Numbered from the stretch's first letter, positions 12,966 to 22,875 are shown. The stretch: DNA of 64,000 nucleotides from Gardnerella massiliensis (GCF_003408845.1 NZ_LRTV01000001.1:285875-349874), one strand, 5' to 3'. Numbers and translations: made by a program. The notes: generated from the letters alone by a model not told the origin.

Positions 12966-13799
12966 ATGAACATATTACGAAATCGCTCGTTACGCGCGAT
13001 ACTAGCTATGTTATGTACTCTTTGCTGCGTTCTACCGCTTTCCGCATGCGATCGCAGTGATGGCAAAAAAGTGATACGAATTGGTATTAAGTTTGATCAG
13101 CCTGGCTTGGGCTTCAAAAAAGCCGGAACTTACGTAGGTTTCGACGTTGATGTTGCTAAATACGTGGCTAAGAAACTCGGATATTCTGAAGATCAAATCG
13201 TATGGAAAGAGTCGCCTTCTAAGCAACGCGAAACAATGTTGCAAAACGGTGACGTCGATATTATTGTAGCAACGTACTCAATTACGGACGCTCGCAAAAA
13301 TATTGTTTCGTTCGCGGGACCGTATTTTATTGCTGGTCAAGATTTGCTTGTTCGCAAGGATGAGCATAAAGTAAGTGGTCCAAACGATTTAAACGGAAAG
13401 CGTTTGTGCTCAGTATCTGGTTCAACATCTGCAATAGCTATTAAAGAGAAGTTCGCTTCAAAAGTACAGCTTATGCAACAGCCAGGTTATGCAGAATGTG
13501 CAACCGCACTGTTCTCTGGCATTGTGGATGCCGTAACTACCGATGATATTATTCTCGCAGGCTTAGCAACTGCATCTCGCGGTCGCCTCAAACTCATCGG
13601 TAAGCCATTCACAGCAGAGTATTACGGCATTGGTATTAAAAAAGGCAATACGCGTTTGGCTAAACGTATTAACGCAGCTTTGAAAGACATGATGCACAAC
13701 GGCTCATGGAAGCGAGCGTTAAACGACAATTTGCGCGGCACTGGTTTTAAGCCAAATGCTAAGTATAATCCACCGGTACCTCAGGAAGGGGAGGAGTGA
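12966..13799 (+). CDS. gluB: Glutamate-type ABC transporter, substrate-binding lipoprotein
   Basis: Family 3 solute-binding protein of 277 aa. The N-terminus is a lipoprotein signal peptide: basic residues, a hydrophobic stretch, then the lipobox L-S-A-C with the lipidated cysteine at residue 28. The mature part has the typical opening (I-R-I-G-I-K-F-D-Q-P-G), the D-V-D-V-A motif and two lobes. Lgt, the enzyme that would lipidate Cys28, is encoded at 29192-30118 in this window. GAAGGGAATAAGTC before the ATG supplies the ribosome site. gluC starts one base after the stop. Confidence 0.9.
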   Translation: MNILRNRSLRAILAMLCTLCCVLPLSACDRSDGKKVIRIGIKFDQPGLGFKKAGTYVGFDVDVAKYVAKKLGYSEDQIVWKESPSKQRETMLQNGDVDIIVATYSITDARKNIVSFAGPYFIAGQDLLVRKDEHKVSGPNDLNGKRLCSVSGSTSAIAIKEKFASKVQLMQQPGYAECATALFSGIVDAVTTDDIILAGLATASRGRLKLIGKPFTAEYYGIGIKKGNTRLAKRINAALKDMMHNGSWKRALNDNLRGTGFKPNAKYNPPVPQEGEE

Positions 13800-13800
13800 T

Positions 13801-14478
13801 ATGCAAGATTTTATACAACTTTTTACCTCCTACAATATTCCGGGAGCATTCCTGGTTAATATTGAAATAACGTTGTGGAGCATACTTTTTTCCAGCATTA
13901 TTGGCGTAATTCTCGTTACGATGCGTATTTGCCCTGTATCTTCCTTACGCATGGTTGCTACAGTTTACGTGGAGTTGTTTAAGAATATGCCATTGACTAT
14001 CATCATGGTTTTCATGGTGTTGGGCGTATACGCACAGCTTAAGCTCGGATTCTCACAGATTTTTGACGTGAACTTCTTCTGGCTTGCTGTTACCGGCTTG
14101 TCACTGTACACGGCAGCATTTGTGTGTGAATCGCTACGATCAGGTCTTAATACAGTACCAATTGGTCAAGCTGAGGCTTGCAGGGCGTTGGGATTGAATT
14201 TCTTCCAGTCAGCAACGCAAGTGATTTTACCTCAAACTTTCTGTGGATCGGTGGCTCCACTTGGCAACACGTTTATTGCGTTGTTAAAAAATTCTACTGT
14301 GGCCGCTGCAGCTTCTGTCGCTACAGAAACTTCCACAATGATGAGCGAAATGATTGAAAAACATGCGGACTTAATTGTTCCTATCTTCCTAATTTTCGCA
14401 TGCGGATACATTATTCTCATTATCCCTATCGGTATTTTGACAACGTATCTGTCTAACAAGCTTGCAGTGAGAAGGTGA
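13801..14478 (+). CDS. gluC: Glutamate-type ABC transporter permease
   Basis: Inner-membrane permease of the HisM/GluC family (225 aa, about five membrane helices). The EAA loop is visible as Q-A-E-A-C-R-A-L-G-L near residue 122 and contacts the ATPase. The frame is open 15 codons further upstream, but GGAGGAG directly before the ATG at 13801 fixes the start, one base after the gluB stop. gluD follows at once. Confidence 0.9.
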   Translation: MQDFIQLFTSYNIPGAFLVNIEITLWSILFSSIIGVILVTMRICPVSSLRMVATVYVELFKNMPLTIIMVFMVLGVYAQLKLGFSQIFDVNFFWLAVTGLSLYTAAFVCESLRSGLNTVPIGQAEACRALGLNFFQSATQVILPQTFCGSVAPLGNTFIALLKNSTVAAAASVATETSTMMSEMIEKHADLIVPIFLIFACGYIILIIPIGILTTYLSNKLAVRR

Positions 14479-14483
14479 TACCA

Positions 14484-15566
14484 ATGGCTAAAGAATGTGA
14501 ACAATCATTATTGTTTGATGCTCCAGGGCCAAAAGCTCGCAAGAAAATCCGTACGGCAAATATTATTGCAGGCTGCGTGTTTGCACTATGTGTAGTTGCT
14601 ATACTTTTGCGTTTAAGCAATCCGCCTGATGGAGAAAACCAACTTTCATGGGTGTTATGGAACCCTGCTGTTGATTCTGAATCTTGGATTGATTTTTACC
14701 TTCCTGGCTTATGGATGACGTTGAAAGCATCGCTGGTTGCAGTCGTTGGCTCTATAATTTTCGGCTTATTCTTTGGATTGTGCCGTTTATTACCAAACTT
14801 ACTTATTCGCAGCATTTCAGCAGTGGTGGTAGAGTTTTGCCGAGCTGTGCCGGTGTTGATGCTGATGATTTTCTTGTGGAGAGCGTTTGCACTTTCCGGC
14901 ATGAAAGAAGCATCTTACTGGGCTGTTGTACTTGCGCTTATTCTGTACAACGGTTCCGTGGTTGCAGAATTGGTGCGATCTGGCGTTGGTAATCTGCCAA
15001 ACGGTCAGCGTGAAGCTTCTCTCGCTCTCGGCTTAAGCGAATATCAGTCTCTTACGCAAATCGAAATGCCACAGGCCATCATTGCTATGATGCCAGCAGC
15101 TGTAACTCAGTTGGTGGTTGTGTTGAAGGATACAGCACTTGGCTCAATTATTATGTACACTGATTTGCTTCAAGAGTCTCGTCGCTTGGGATCGATGTAC
15201 TTTAATATTTTGCAAACCTTAAGTGTTGCAGCAGTTATTTACTTCTTGATTTGCCTCGCTTTGTCTTGGTTCGCAGAATGGTTACCGTCTCATTTGAAGA
15301 ACCGTACTGCTGCTCCAACAGAAGTGGAACCAGTTGCGCCAATTGCTATTATGGATCCTTCTAATGTGAACCAGATGGCTGTTGCTAAGGAAGTTAAAGA
15401 GCTGCCATACGGTGGTACTCCTCGTAAGTATCACGTGCATCACCGCGGCACGAATGCTTCTATTCATCATTGGCGTCGAACTCGCTACTTGCAAGGCTAC
15501 GATGAGCATCATCTTGAAACTGGCGACGAACCAGAAAATGATGATACAGAGGATACTAATAATTAA
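14484..15566 (+). CDS. gluD: Glutamate-type ABC transporter permease with long C-terminal tail
   Basis: Second permease of the importer (360 aa), pairing with GluC. The EAA loop appears as Q-R-E-A-S-L-A-L-G-L-S. About the last 80 residues, after the final membrane helix, form a hydrophilic tail rich in Pro, His and acidic residues; family members usually end near the last helix, so the tail is extra. A GTG at 14475 overlaps the gluC stop, but GAGAAGG at 8-nt spacing favours the ATG at 14484. A terminator follows. Confidence 0.9.
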   Translation: MAKECEQSLLFDAPGPKARKKIRTANIIAGCVFALCVVAILLRLSNPPDGENQLSWVLWNPAVDSESWIDFYLPGLWMTLKASLVAVVGSIIFGLFFGLCRLLPNLLIRSISAVVVEFCRAVPVLMLMIFLWRAFALSGMKEASYWAVVLALILYNGSVVAELVRSGVGNLPNGQREASLALGLSEYQSLTQIEMPQAIIAMMPAAVTQLVVVLKDTALGSIIMYTDLLQESRRLGSMYFNILQTLSVAAVIYFLICLALSWFAEWLPSHLKNRTAAPTEVEPVAPIAIMDPSNVNQMAVAKEVKELPYGGTPRKYHVHHRGTNASIHHWRRTRYLQGYDEHHLETGDEPENDDTEDTNN

Positions 15567-15616
15567 TTCATTAGTTCAATTAGCATCCTAGATTCGCATC
15601 CTAAAAAAATATTCAC

Positions 15617-15653
15617 AAGCGTAGTCAGTTATTACATACTGGCTACGCTTTTT
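15617..15653 (+). terminator. Terminator after gluABCD
   Basis: AAGCGTAGTCAGT (15617-15629) pairs with ACTGGCTACGCTT (15638-15650) with one G-T pair, followed by a short T-run. Confidence 0.8.
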
Positions 15654-15694
15654 ACGTTTTCATCTAAGCGAAATTATGAAAAAACAAACAACGT

Positions 15695-15723
15695 TTGCGC
15701 ACAGACTAACAAATCGCTAAACT
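15695..15723 (+). promoter_or_regulatory. Candidate promoter of the UGPase gene
   Basis: TTGCGC (15695-15700), a 17-nt spacer and TAAACT (15718-15723) resemble a sigma-A type promoter, about 33 bp before the start codon. Confidence 0.45.
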
Positions 15724-15756
15724 ATTAGGGTCACATGCATACGAGGAGGCCATTAC

Positions 15757-17184
15757 ATGGATGACGCGTTTGAGCTGTCTGCTGCAAAGATGCGCAGACA
15801 CAATATGAGCGATACTGCTATTGAACAATTTGCCCACCTGTACGATGTATGGCGTAATAATCAATCGGGAGAGTTTATTCGAGAAAGTAGCATAGAAGCT
15901 ATTAAAACTGTGCCTAACTTTCACGAAATTTACGAAACAATAGACCACGATAAAGCAGTTAATGCATTTGCAAAAACGGCCTTCATTAAGCTGAATGGCG
16001 GTTTGGGAACTTCTATGGGATTGTCTTGCGCAAAATCTTTACTACCAGTGCGCAGACATAAAGCACGACAAATGCGTTTTATTGATATTATTATTGGCCA
16101 AGTTCTTACTGCCCGTCAACGTTTGGGCGTGGAGCTTCCTCTTATCTTCATGAACTCTTTCCGCACTTCTCACGACACTTTGCAAGTACTTAAGCGCAAT
16201 CGCAAGTTTGTGCAGGAAAATATTCCAGTAGAAATTATTCAGCATCAGGAACCTAAACTAGTTGAAGAATCCGGCGAGCCTGTTTCATACGAGCAAGATA
16301 CGGAGTTGGAATGGTGTCCTCCAGGTCACGGCGATATTTTTTCAACGCTGTGGGAATCTAATTTGTTACAGATTTTGCAAGAACATGGCATTGAATACTT
16401 GTTTATTTCAAACTCTGATAATTTAGGTGCTAGGCCGTCTAGAACGCTTGCACAACATTTTGAAAATACTGGTGCTCCTATCATGATTGAGGTTGCTAAG
16501 CGCACTCAGGCAGATCGAAAGGGAGGACACATAGTTCGTGACGCTCAAACGGGTCGCTTAGTTCTTCGCGAAATGACTCAGGTACATCCAGAAGATCGCA
16601 GAAGTGCGCAAAGTATTAAAAAACATCCTTATTTCAACACTAATAATATTTGGGTTCGTGTTGATGCTTTGCGTAAAAAATTGGAGGAATACCATGGTAT
16701 TTTGCCTCTTCCTGTTATTTGCAATCGTAAAACCGTCGATCCAACTCTCGAAACTAGCACTCCTGTAATTCAGCTTGAAACGGCTATGGGAGCTGTAGCG
16801 TCACTTTTTGACGACGCAATTTGCGTGGAAGTAGATCGCATGCGATTCCTGCCGGTTAAAACAACGAATGACTTATTTATTATGCGTTCTGACCGATTCC
16901 ATCTGACTGATTCGTATGAGATGGAGGATGGTAATTACATTTTCCCTGATATAGATTTGGATCCGCGATATTATAAAAATATTAACGATTTTAACGAACG
17001 ATTCCCGTATTCAGTTCCTGCACTTGCCGCGGCAAAATCGGTTACGATTCGAGGAGATTGGACCTTTGGAAGTCAAGTTTCCATGTTTGCCGATGCGGTT
17101 TTGGAAGATACGGGGGAGCCAAGTTATGTACCAAACGGCGAGTTTGTTGGACCTCAAGGAATTGAGCCAGATTCTTGGGTTTAA
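15757..17184 (+). CDS. ugpA: UTP-glucose-1-phosphate uridylyltransferase (eukaryote-type UGPase)
   Basis: Makes UDP-glucose from UTP and glucose-1-phosphate. At 475 aa it belongs to the UGP2-like family, not the short bacterial GalU family. The nucleotide-binding signature is clear as L-N-G-G-L-G-T-S-M-G near residue 78, where some family members have extra lysine or arginine. The F-I-S-N-S-D-N-L-G segment near 220 fits the sugar-nucleotide site. In bifidobacteria this enzyme feeds the Leloir pathway for galactose and lacto-N-biose. AGGAGG precedes the ATG. The symbol varies between annotations. Confidence 0.88.
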   Translation: MDDAFELSAAKMRRHNMSDTAIEQFAHLYDVWRNNQSGEFIRESSIEAIKTVPNFHEIYETIDHDKAVNAFAKTAFIKLNGGLGTSMGLSCAKSLLPVRRHKARQMRFIDIIIGQVLTARQRLGVELPLIFMNSFRTSHDTLQVLKRNRKFVQENIPVEIIQHQEPKLVEESGEPVSYEQDTELEWCPPGHGDIFSTLWESNLLQILQEHGIEYLFISNSDNLGARPSRTLAQHFENTGAPIMIEVAKRTQADRKGGHIVRDAQTGRLVLREMTQVHPEDRRSAQSIKKHPYFNTNNIWVRVDALRKKLEEYHGILPLPVICNRKTVDPTLETSTPVIQLETAMGAVASLFDDAICVEVDRMRFLPVKTTNDLFIMRSDRFHLTDSYEMEDGNYIFPDIDLDPRYYKNINDFNERFPYSVPALAAAKSVTIRGDWTFGSQVSMFADAVLEDTGEPSYVPNGEFVGPQGIEPDSWV

Positions 17185-17491
17185 TAAAATTTTCGCCACT
17201 TGCGTCTTATATATGCGGCAACGTTACATTTTTCCTAAAGAAAAAAATACGTATGGCGTGTCGCTAAAAAATGGCGTATTTTCAACGATGTTGAGGTATT
17301 AGTGCGCACATGATACAGAATTATATTAAGTTTTTTGCAAAAATGTCCACACGTACCGCAAAACACCATTAAAATAGAAACGGTGTGTGCGTATAGTGCA
17401 CAAGATTCAGGCTTGTTTTAAGTAAGTCTGAAGTGTTGTGACAGCACACGCTAGCAATAAACAATAGTAAATAAACGATACGTGAGGACCA
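17185..17491 (+). promoter_or_regulatory. UGPase-pafBC intergenic region with hairpin and promoter candidate
   Basis: This 307-bp spacer has no convincing gene. AAAATACG (17244-17251) and CGTATTTT (17275-17282) can form a weak terminator-like hairpin after the UGPase gene. Further on, TTAAAA (17369-17374), a 17-nt spacer and TATAGT (17392-17397) form a plausible promoter for pafBC, leaving a leader of about 90 nt. Confidence 0.35.
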
Positions 17492-19417
17492 ATGGTAGAA
17501 GGAAGCAACGGAAGGCGACGTTTTTCCGACAAATGGGGCAAACACGAGCTTGATGTGCTCGCTGTATTGTCTTCCGCATTCCCGCAATGGCTGACTTCGC
17601 GGCAAATAGCCCAGCGCGTGAAAGCTTATGCAGATTCTTATGGTGAGCTTGCAGACCAAGCAGCCAAGGCGGCATTTGCAAAGCAGTTCCAACGCGATCG
17701 CGCCAAGCTCGCTGCTATGGGTATCGCAATTGAGTCTAGGCAGCCTGAATATTCTTCTAAGTCAGAAGGTCAGGATTTCGCATCGTATCGTTTACAATTG
17801 GGCGATGAGCCTCGAGTTCGACTGCGTTTTGACCAATCTGAATTGCCGGTATTAGCTGCAGCTAACTATTTAGCTCGTTCGATGTCTATTTCGTCACTTG
17901 AATCAGATCAACATGAACAGCAGCGCACTTCTCGCACAGCTCCTCGCGTTCCGCAAACTCCAATCCCAGGCTTAGGTTTAGATTCTATTGCTCCTGGTCT
18001 TGGCACTCAAATGCTTCCGGATTCTTTGGTGAAGGTTATTGATTCCCGTCGTTTTGCCGCAACCGTGGACGTCGACGGCGAACATTTGAATGTCGCTTAT
18101 ACTGACGCTGACGACTTAGCTATGTTTGTGCTTGAACACCCTGGTTCAAGCGTGGTAAGCCCTCAAGAGGCTGTTGACGCTTTCCACCGTCGTTTACACG
18201 CTGCAGCCGAATTCTCATCGTGTGATGAGCATAGTCAATGCGACGATACCGATAATGTTGCAGAGACTGCGCAAACTTCTTCTGATACTCAAGAAGCCGA
18301 CGATGACAAATCGCATGCAAAGAAGAGCTCCTCGTTCCAAACTGGTAGCGAAGTTGATCGTAGACTTCGTCTCATGTTGTTCCTTTCTGCGCATCTTGGC
18401 GAGGAATTCCCACTCAACGAGCTTGCTGAACGTTTTATTGGCAAACCAAAGAATGAGGATGAACTTCGTCGTTTCGTCACCATTCTTCACAAGGACATTA
18501 ACACTCTCACCACGGTTTCCGACGATGGAGAGATGGCTGGTAGTCAGTTCTTCGATATTGATTGGACGCTTCTCGAGAATGAGAATATTGTTTCTGCAAC
18601 TAACTCTTTGGGCTTGGAGCGTTTAGCTGGCATCTCCCAACAGTACTTGAGTATGCTCACTGCTTCCGCTAATTATTTGGCTCATTCTCCACTTTTGCCA
18701 GCAGAGCAGCGCGCTCAAGCAGAGTCGTTGTATAAGCGACTTCGTCGTCATGTTCTTCCTGGACAGACCCCATGGCTGAGCTTAACCGGTTACGAAATTG
18801 AACCTCGCAACTGTTCTATCGTGCGCAGTGCCATCAATAGTTCAGCATTGCTGGATATGGAATATACTGATGGAGCTGGGCGGACCCGGCGCAAGATTGT
18901 TGCCCCTTACAAGATTTACGTTGATGAGGGAGTGTACTACGTTGCGGTTTGGACGGACGTTGAGCAACAAACCCCAGAAGATAAGCGTAATTTGGTAGCT
19001 AAAGATACCACTATTAATAAAGCCAACGGTTTGCCACGTATTTGGCAAGTTCTGCGTGTTGCGCGCATTGAGCACGCGGAAGTGGTACAGCCTATTTCTC
19101 CTGTTGAGATTCCAGATGTGCCGGTAAGTGAACTTCGTAAGTGGAGTTTCGATAATGGCACTGAAACTTGCTTTATCACTGACGAAACTGAACTGAATTT
19201 CTTGAAGAATCTTTCTGGTGCCACGATGGAGCCTTATGAGAACGGCGTGAAAGTCCGTCTCACGGTGTCTTCTGATTCATGGTTCGTAGCTTTTTGTATA
19301 GCACACGCGCGCCATATTACCTCAGTTGCTCCTGAAACATTGCGCAGCATGATTGTTGCTCGCGCACAACGTGAGCTGAGCGTTAATCATGCTGACGGCG
19401 AAAACGCGGGAGAGTAG
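17492..19417 (+). CDS. pafBC: Fused PafB-PafC WYL-domain transcription regulator
   Basis: At 641 aa this is twice the length of PafB or PafC. The N-terminal half starts with a winged-helix segment (about 8-85, with L-T-S-R-Q-I-A-Q-R-V) and a degenerate WYL part. A second winged-helix region (about 285-345, D-R-R-L-R-L-M-L-F-L) is followed by an intact WYL domain around 450-490 and a WCX C-terminus. In mycobacteria PafB and PafC form a DNA-damage activator acting beside LexA, with WYL as the ligand-sensing part. A Ser/Asp-rich linker lies around 240-280. TGAGGA precedes the ATG. The small membrane gene starts 2 bp after the stop, then helY, the same order as mycobacterial pafBC-tatAC-helY but without tat genes. 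Confidence 0.82.
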   Translation: MVEGSNGRRRFSDKWGKHELDVLAVLSSAFPQWLTSRQIAQRVKAYADSYGELADQAAKAAFAKQFQRDRAKLAAMGIAIESRQPEYSSKSEGQDFASYRLQLGDEPRVRLRFDQSELPVLAAANYLARSMSISSLESDQHEQQRTSRTAPRVPQTPIPGLGLDSIAPGLGTQMLPDSLVKVIDSRRFAATVDVDGEHLNVAYTDADDLAMFVLEHPGSSVVSPQEAVDAFHRRLHAAAEFSSCDEHSQCDDTDNVAETAQTSSDTQEADDDKSHAKKSSSFQTGSEVDRRLRLMLFLSAHLGEEFPLNELAERFIGKPKNEDELRRFVTILHKDINTLTTVSDDGEMAGSQFFDIDWTLLENENIVSATNSLGLERLAGISQQYLSMLTASANYLAHSPLLPAEQRAQAESLYKRLRRHVLPGQTPWLSLTGYEIEPRNCSIVRSAINSSALLDMEYTDGAGRTRRKIVAPYKIYVDEGVYYVAVWTDVEQQTPEDKRNLVAKDTTINKANGLPRIWQVLRVARIEHAEVVQPISPVEIPDVPVSELRKWSFDNGTETCFITDETELNFLKNLSGATMEPYENGVKVRLTVSSDSWFVAFCIAHARHITSVAPETLRSMIVARAQRELSVNHADGENAGE

Positions 19418-19419
19418 TC

Positions 19420-19755
19420 ATGCCCTGGTGGATTTGGCTGCTTATCACGATTTTTATGCTGTGCATGATTGCTGCGGGTTTGACTTTAGTCGTGTTGAGT
19501 GCAATAAGGTTAGCAAAAACGTGTTACGGTTTTTCTCAGGAAGTTGCGTCTCGTTTTGATTTTTTGAATGAAGATAGCGACGCCGAAGTTTGCAGAGATC
19601 CGCTCTTTACGCAACCTATTGCCCACGCAGCTCACCGCTATGAACGTACTCGTACTCGCGTTGTTGAACGTCATGAACGTATTCGCGAAAAGCATCGTCT
19701 TGTATGGCAACATTGGCAGGAAAAATCGCTGCGCGAAGAAGACGTACAACTATAA
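19420..19755 (+). CDS. Small single-span membrane protein
   Basis: A 111-aa protein with one N-terminal membrane helix (about residues 4-32, P-W-W-I-W-L then a hydrophobic run) and a very basic, Arg/His/Glu-rich C-terminal helix, probably cytoplasmic and possibly coiled coil. It begins 2 bp after the pafBC stop (GAGAGTAGTC supplies a ribosome site) and ends 25 bp before helY, so it is part of that operon. Its position is where tatA and tatC lie in mycobacteria, but it lacks the F-G hinge of TatA, so I do not call it TatA. Function unknown. Confidence 0.7.
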   Translation: MPWWIWLLITIFMLCMIAAGLTLVVLSAIRLAKTCYGFSQEVASRFDFLNEDSDAEVCRDPLFTQPIAHAAHRYERTRTRVVERHERIREKHRLVWQHWQEKSLREEDVQL

Positions 19756-19780
19756 ACAAGAAAGCGACACACTTCTTTTT

Positions 19781-22408
19781 ATGACTCGATTATCACATCG
19801 TCAAAACGATAACAGCGCACAAAATAGCACTGATTTCACAAACGATGTTACGTTATCACCTTCTGAACGTTTCTCTGCTTTTCGTAAAGTAATCAAGCAC
19901 GAGAAATCAATGGCCGCCAAATTTGAGCGCACTCTTTCTTTTGATCTCGATGATTTTCAGCGCGAAGCTATTGAGGCTTTGGAAAGTGAAAATAATGTCA
20001 TCGTAGCAGCGCCTACAGGTGCCGGCAAAACGGTTGTTGCTGATTTTTCTGTATTCCTTGCGCAACATCGCAACGTAAAAGCGTTTTATACTACTCCTAT
20101 TAAAGCGCTAAGTAACCAAAAATATCATGATTTCTGTGAACTTTACGGCACCGATCGCGTTGGCTTACTCACGGGGGACACTTCTGTAAATCCTGAAGCT
20201 GATATCGTCGTGATGACAACGGAAGTCTTACGCAATATGCTGTACGAACATTCTATTACGTTGCAGTCTCTTGGCTTCGTTGTTCTTGATGAAATTCACT
20301 ATCTCGCTGATAAATTCCGTGGCGCCGTGTGGGAGGAAGTAATTATTCACCTCCCTGAATCGGTGAAAATTATTGGATTGTCAGCAACGGTTTCTAACGT
20401 TGAAGATTTTTCTGCGTGGATTGAGTCAGTGCGAGGGAATACGCATTTGGTTGTCGACGAGCATCGTCCGGTACCTTTGGAACGTCACGTCGTTATTCAG
20501 AAGGATGATCAAACAGAACCTGAATTGCTTGATTTGTACGATCACGATACAAACGGCATAATGACTCAACGCGTAAATCCTACTTTGCTGCGCAAACTTC
20601 ACGAATGGGAGCATCGCGCTCGTAAACGCGCCTCGTCGCACTCTGATAGCAAGTATGCTTATCGAAAAGGCAAAAGGCGCAGCATAAACGCGTCGAGTAG
20701 TGACTCTGATTTTACTCGTCGTTATACTCCCAAACGTTGGGCTGTTATTGACGAGTTGGACTACTTAAGTATGCTTCCGGGCATTTACTTCATCTTTTCT
20801 CGTTCTGGCTGCGATCAAGCCGTTCAGCAGTGTTTACGCGCTGGTTTAACGCTTACGTCGGATGAGGAAATGTATGAAATCCGCCGAATTGTTGACAGCA
20901 TGGTTGCAGATCAGCTTTCCAAAGACGATTTACATGCTTTGAATTTTGAACGCTTTCGTTTTGCACTTGAACAGGGATTTGCTGCTCACCATGCAGGTAT
21001 GATTGCACTGTTCCGGCATATTGTAGAGACTTTATTTGAACGCGGTCTTATTAAGGTTGTTTTCGCAACTGAAACTTTGGCACTGGGTTTGAATATGCCT
21101 GCTAGGAGCGTAGTAGTAGAGAAGCTGGTAAAGTTTGATGGCACTGGTCACGTGCCTCTCACTCCAGGCGAGTTTACGCAACTTACAGGTCGTGCTGGCA
21201 GACGTGGCATTGACGATATTGGTCACGCTATTTTGGTTGATCATGCCGATTTTGTGCCTCAACAAGCTGCAGCACTTTCTAGCAAACGCGTATATCCTTT
21301 ACACTCCAGCTTTGTACCAACGTTTAATATGGCTGTTAATTTGCTCCATTCTAGCGATGCAGATACGGCAAGAACTACACTAGATCGCTCATTTGCGCAA
21401 TGGGAAGCTAATGCTTCTGCACAACGCTTACACACTCGTATGGTGGAGCTTACGGAAGCTCTTGACGGCTATGAACGCGCTTTTCACTGCGATCAAGGCG
21501 ATTTTGCTGAGTTTTTGCAGTTGCGTATGCAACTTAAAGACGCTCAGCACGATCAGCGTCGTAAACTTAAGCACACGTTATTCGATACGGATGCTGAACG
21601 CACTGAAGCTTTCAAAGCATTAGACGCAACTATTGCGCACTTAAGAGAGCAGGAACGAACTCACCCTTGTGCTGGGTGCGCAGAAATTCAACAGCACTTG
21701 CGTTGGGGATACCATTGGATGCGTGAGCATAAAGAGTTAGAACAGGTTCGTGAACGCTATGAATCGCGCACTGGTTCTGTAGCGCGCACGTTTGACCATA
21801 TTTGCGATGTGCTTACGTATTTGAACTATTTGCAACCGGCAAGTGACGATAAATGCAGCAACATAATATCTCTTACCAATCGCGGGCAACTGTTACGAAG
21901 ATTGTACAATGAGTTAGACATCGTGTTTGCGCAAGCTATTTGCGAGGGAATATTTAATAATCTCACTCCTGTCGAGTTGCTTTCCAGCTTATCTGCTCTC
22001 GTTTACGAATCGAGGGGACCGTCCGGGGGAGAGCCACGCAGGTATCCTGGCGGCCAAGATGGTGCTGTTTTTACTACAGTTTCGCGTATGAAGGAATTGT
22101 TTGTGCGCATGAATGCGTTGTGTGCGAAAGCGCATTTGCCTTCTTTGCGTCCGCTTGAATTTGGAGCTGTAGATATTATGTACGATTGGGCTCAAGGTGC
22201 TGATTTGAGCGAGATTTTGCGTAATACTGACAGTACTGGCGGCGATTTTGTGCGTCAAGCGAAGCGTCTTATTGATTTGTTAACGCAACTTTCTGTGGCA
22301 GGCGAGTATTTAAACGCTCTCGATGGAGTCGACCGCAACATTGCCTCGCGTGCGCATGAAGCTGCAGAATTAATGAACCGTGGTGTTGTAGCGTATTCGG
22401 ATGTATAA
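19781..22408 (+). CDS. helY: Ski2-like DEAD/DEAH helicase HelY
   Basis: An 875-aa superfamily 2 RNA/DNA helicase. Visible motifs: Walker A APTGAGKT (about 75), TPIKALSNQK (Ia), DEIH (II), SAT (III), and motif VI in T-G-R-A-G-R-R-G. The domain layout matches mycobacterial HelY and eukaryotic Ski2/Mtr4 helicases: two RecA domains, a winged helix and a helical C-terminus. The frame is open 71 codons further upstream, but those overlap the previous gene. ATG 19781 starts the conserved region; its ribosome site is weak (AAGAAAG), so coupling with the upstream gene is likely. Confidence 0.9.
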   Translation: MTRLSHRQNDNSAQNSTDFTNDVTLSPSERFSAFRKVIKHEKSMAAKFERTLSFDLDDFQREAIEALESENNVIVAAPTGAGKTVVADFSVFLAQHRNVKAFYTTPIKALSNQKYHDFCELYGTDRVGLLTGDTSVNPEADIVVMTTEVLRNMLYEHSITLQSLGFVVLDEIHYLADKFRGAVWEEVIIHLPESVKIIGLSATVSNVEDFSAWIESVRGNTHLVVDEHRPVPLERHVVIQKDDQTEPELLDLYDHDTNGIMTQRVNPTLLRKLHEWEHRARKRASSHSDSKYAYRKGKRRSINASSSDSDFTRRYTPKRWAVIDELDYLSMLPGIYFIFSRSGCDQAVQQCLRAGLTLTSDEEMYEIRRIVDSMVADQLSKDDLHALNFERFRFALEQGFAAHHAGMIALFRHIVETLFERGLIKVVFATETLALGLNMPARSVVVEKLVKFDGTGHVPLTPGEFTQLTGRAGRRGIDDIGHAILVDHADFVPQQAAALSSKRVYPLHSSFVPTFNMAVNLLHSSDADTARTTLDRSFAQWEANASAQRLHTRMVELTEALDGYERAFHCDQGDFAEFLQLRMQLKDAQHDQRRKLKHTLFDTDAERTEAFKALDATIAHLREQERTHPCAGCAEIQQHLRWGYHWMREHKELEQVRERYESRTGSVARTFDHICDVLTYLNYLQPASDDKCSNIISLTNRGQLLRRLYNELDIVFAQAICEGIFNNLTPVELLSSLSALVYESRGPSGGEPRRYPGGQDGAVFTTVSRMKELFVRMNALCAKAHLPSLRPLEFGAVDIMYDWAQGADLSEILRNTDSTGGDFVRQAKRLIDLLTQLSVAGEYLNALDGVDRNIASRAHEAAELMNRGVVAYSDV

Positions 22409-22527
22409 CAAGATATACGACGAATAGAGACTGTTACGAAACAATGTCATGAGCTTATAACATTTAGCATGAACGTATAGTCCGTGCAATTCGATAACTT
22501 TTATAAGGTACTATGTAAGGAGATACT

Positions 22528-22875
22528 ATGGCAGAACGCAGTTTACGCGGTATGAGTATTGGGGCTAAATCGTTAGAGTCTGACGATAATGTGGATTTTG
22601 CAGCTCGAAACGATATTGCTTACGTGTGTCCGAAAGGTCATCGTACTATTCTTCCTTTTGCTCAAGGTGCTGAAATCCCTGAAGAATGGGAATGCCGCTG
22701 CGGTACGATTGCGCACCGTGAAGGTGACGACGATCGTCCTGACGACGATTTTAATAAGCCGTCGCGTACGCACTGGGATATGCTACTGGAACGTCGTAGC
22801 GAAGAAGAGTTGAAGACGTTACTTGATAAGCGTTTGAAGATGCATCACGAAGGTTGGATTCCTGATTATGAGTGA
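22528..22875 (+). CDS. rbpA: RNA polymerase-binding protein RbpA
   Basis: Actinobacterial transcription factor (115 aa) that binds the RNA polymerase beta subunit and the principal sigma factor and stabilises open complexes. The zinc-ribbon half (V-C-P-K-G-H ... W-E-C-R-C-G), the basic linker region and the sigma-interacting C-terminal helix (R-T-H-W-D-M-L-L-E-R-R) are all present. TAAGGAG precedes the ATG. A 119-bp spacer separates it from helY, giving room for its own promoter. The HAD gene overlaps its last 8 bp. Confidence 0.95.
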   Translation: MAERSLRGMSIGAKSLESDDNVDFAARNDIAYVCPKGHRTILPFAQGAEIPEEWECRCGTIAHREGDDDRPDDDFNKPSRTHWDMLLERRSEEELKTLLDKRLKMHHEGWIPDYE

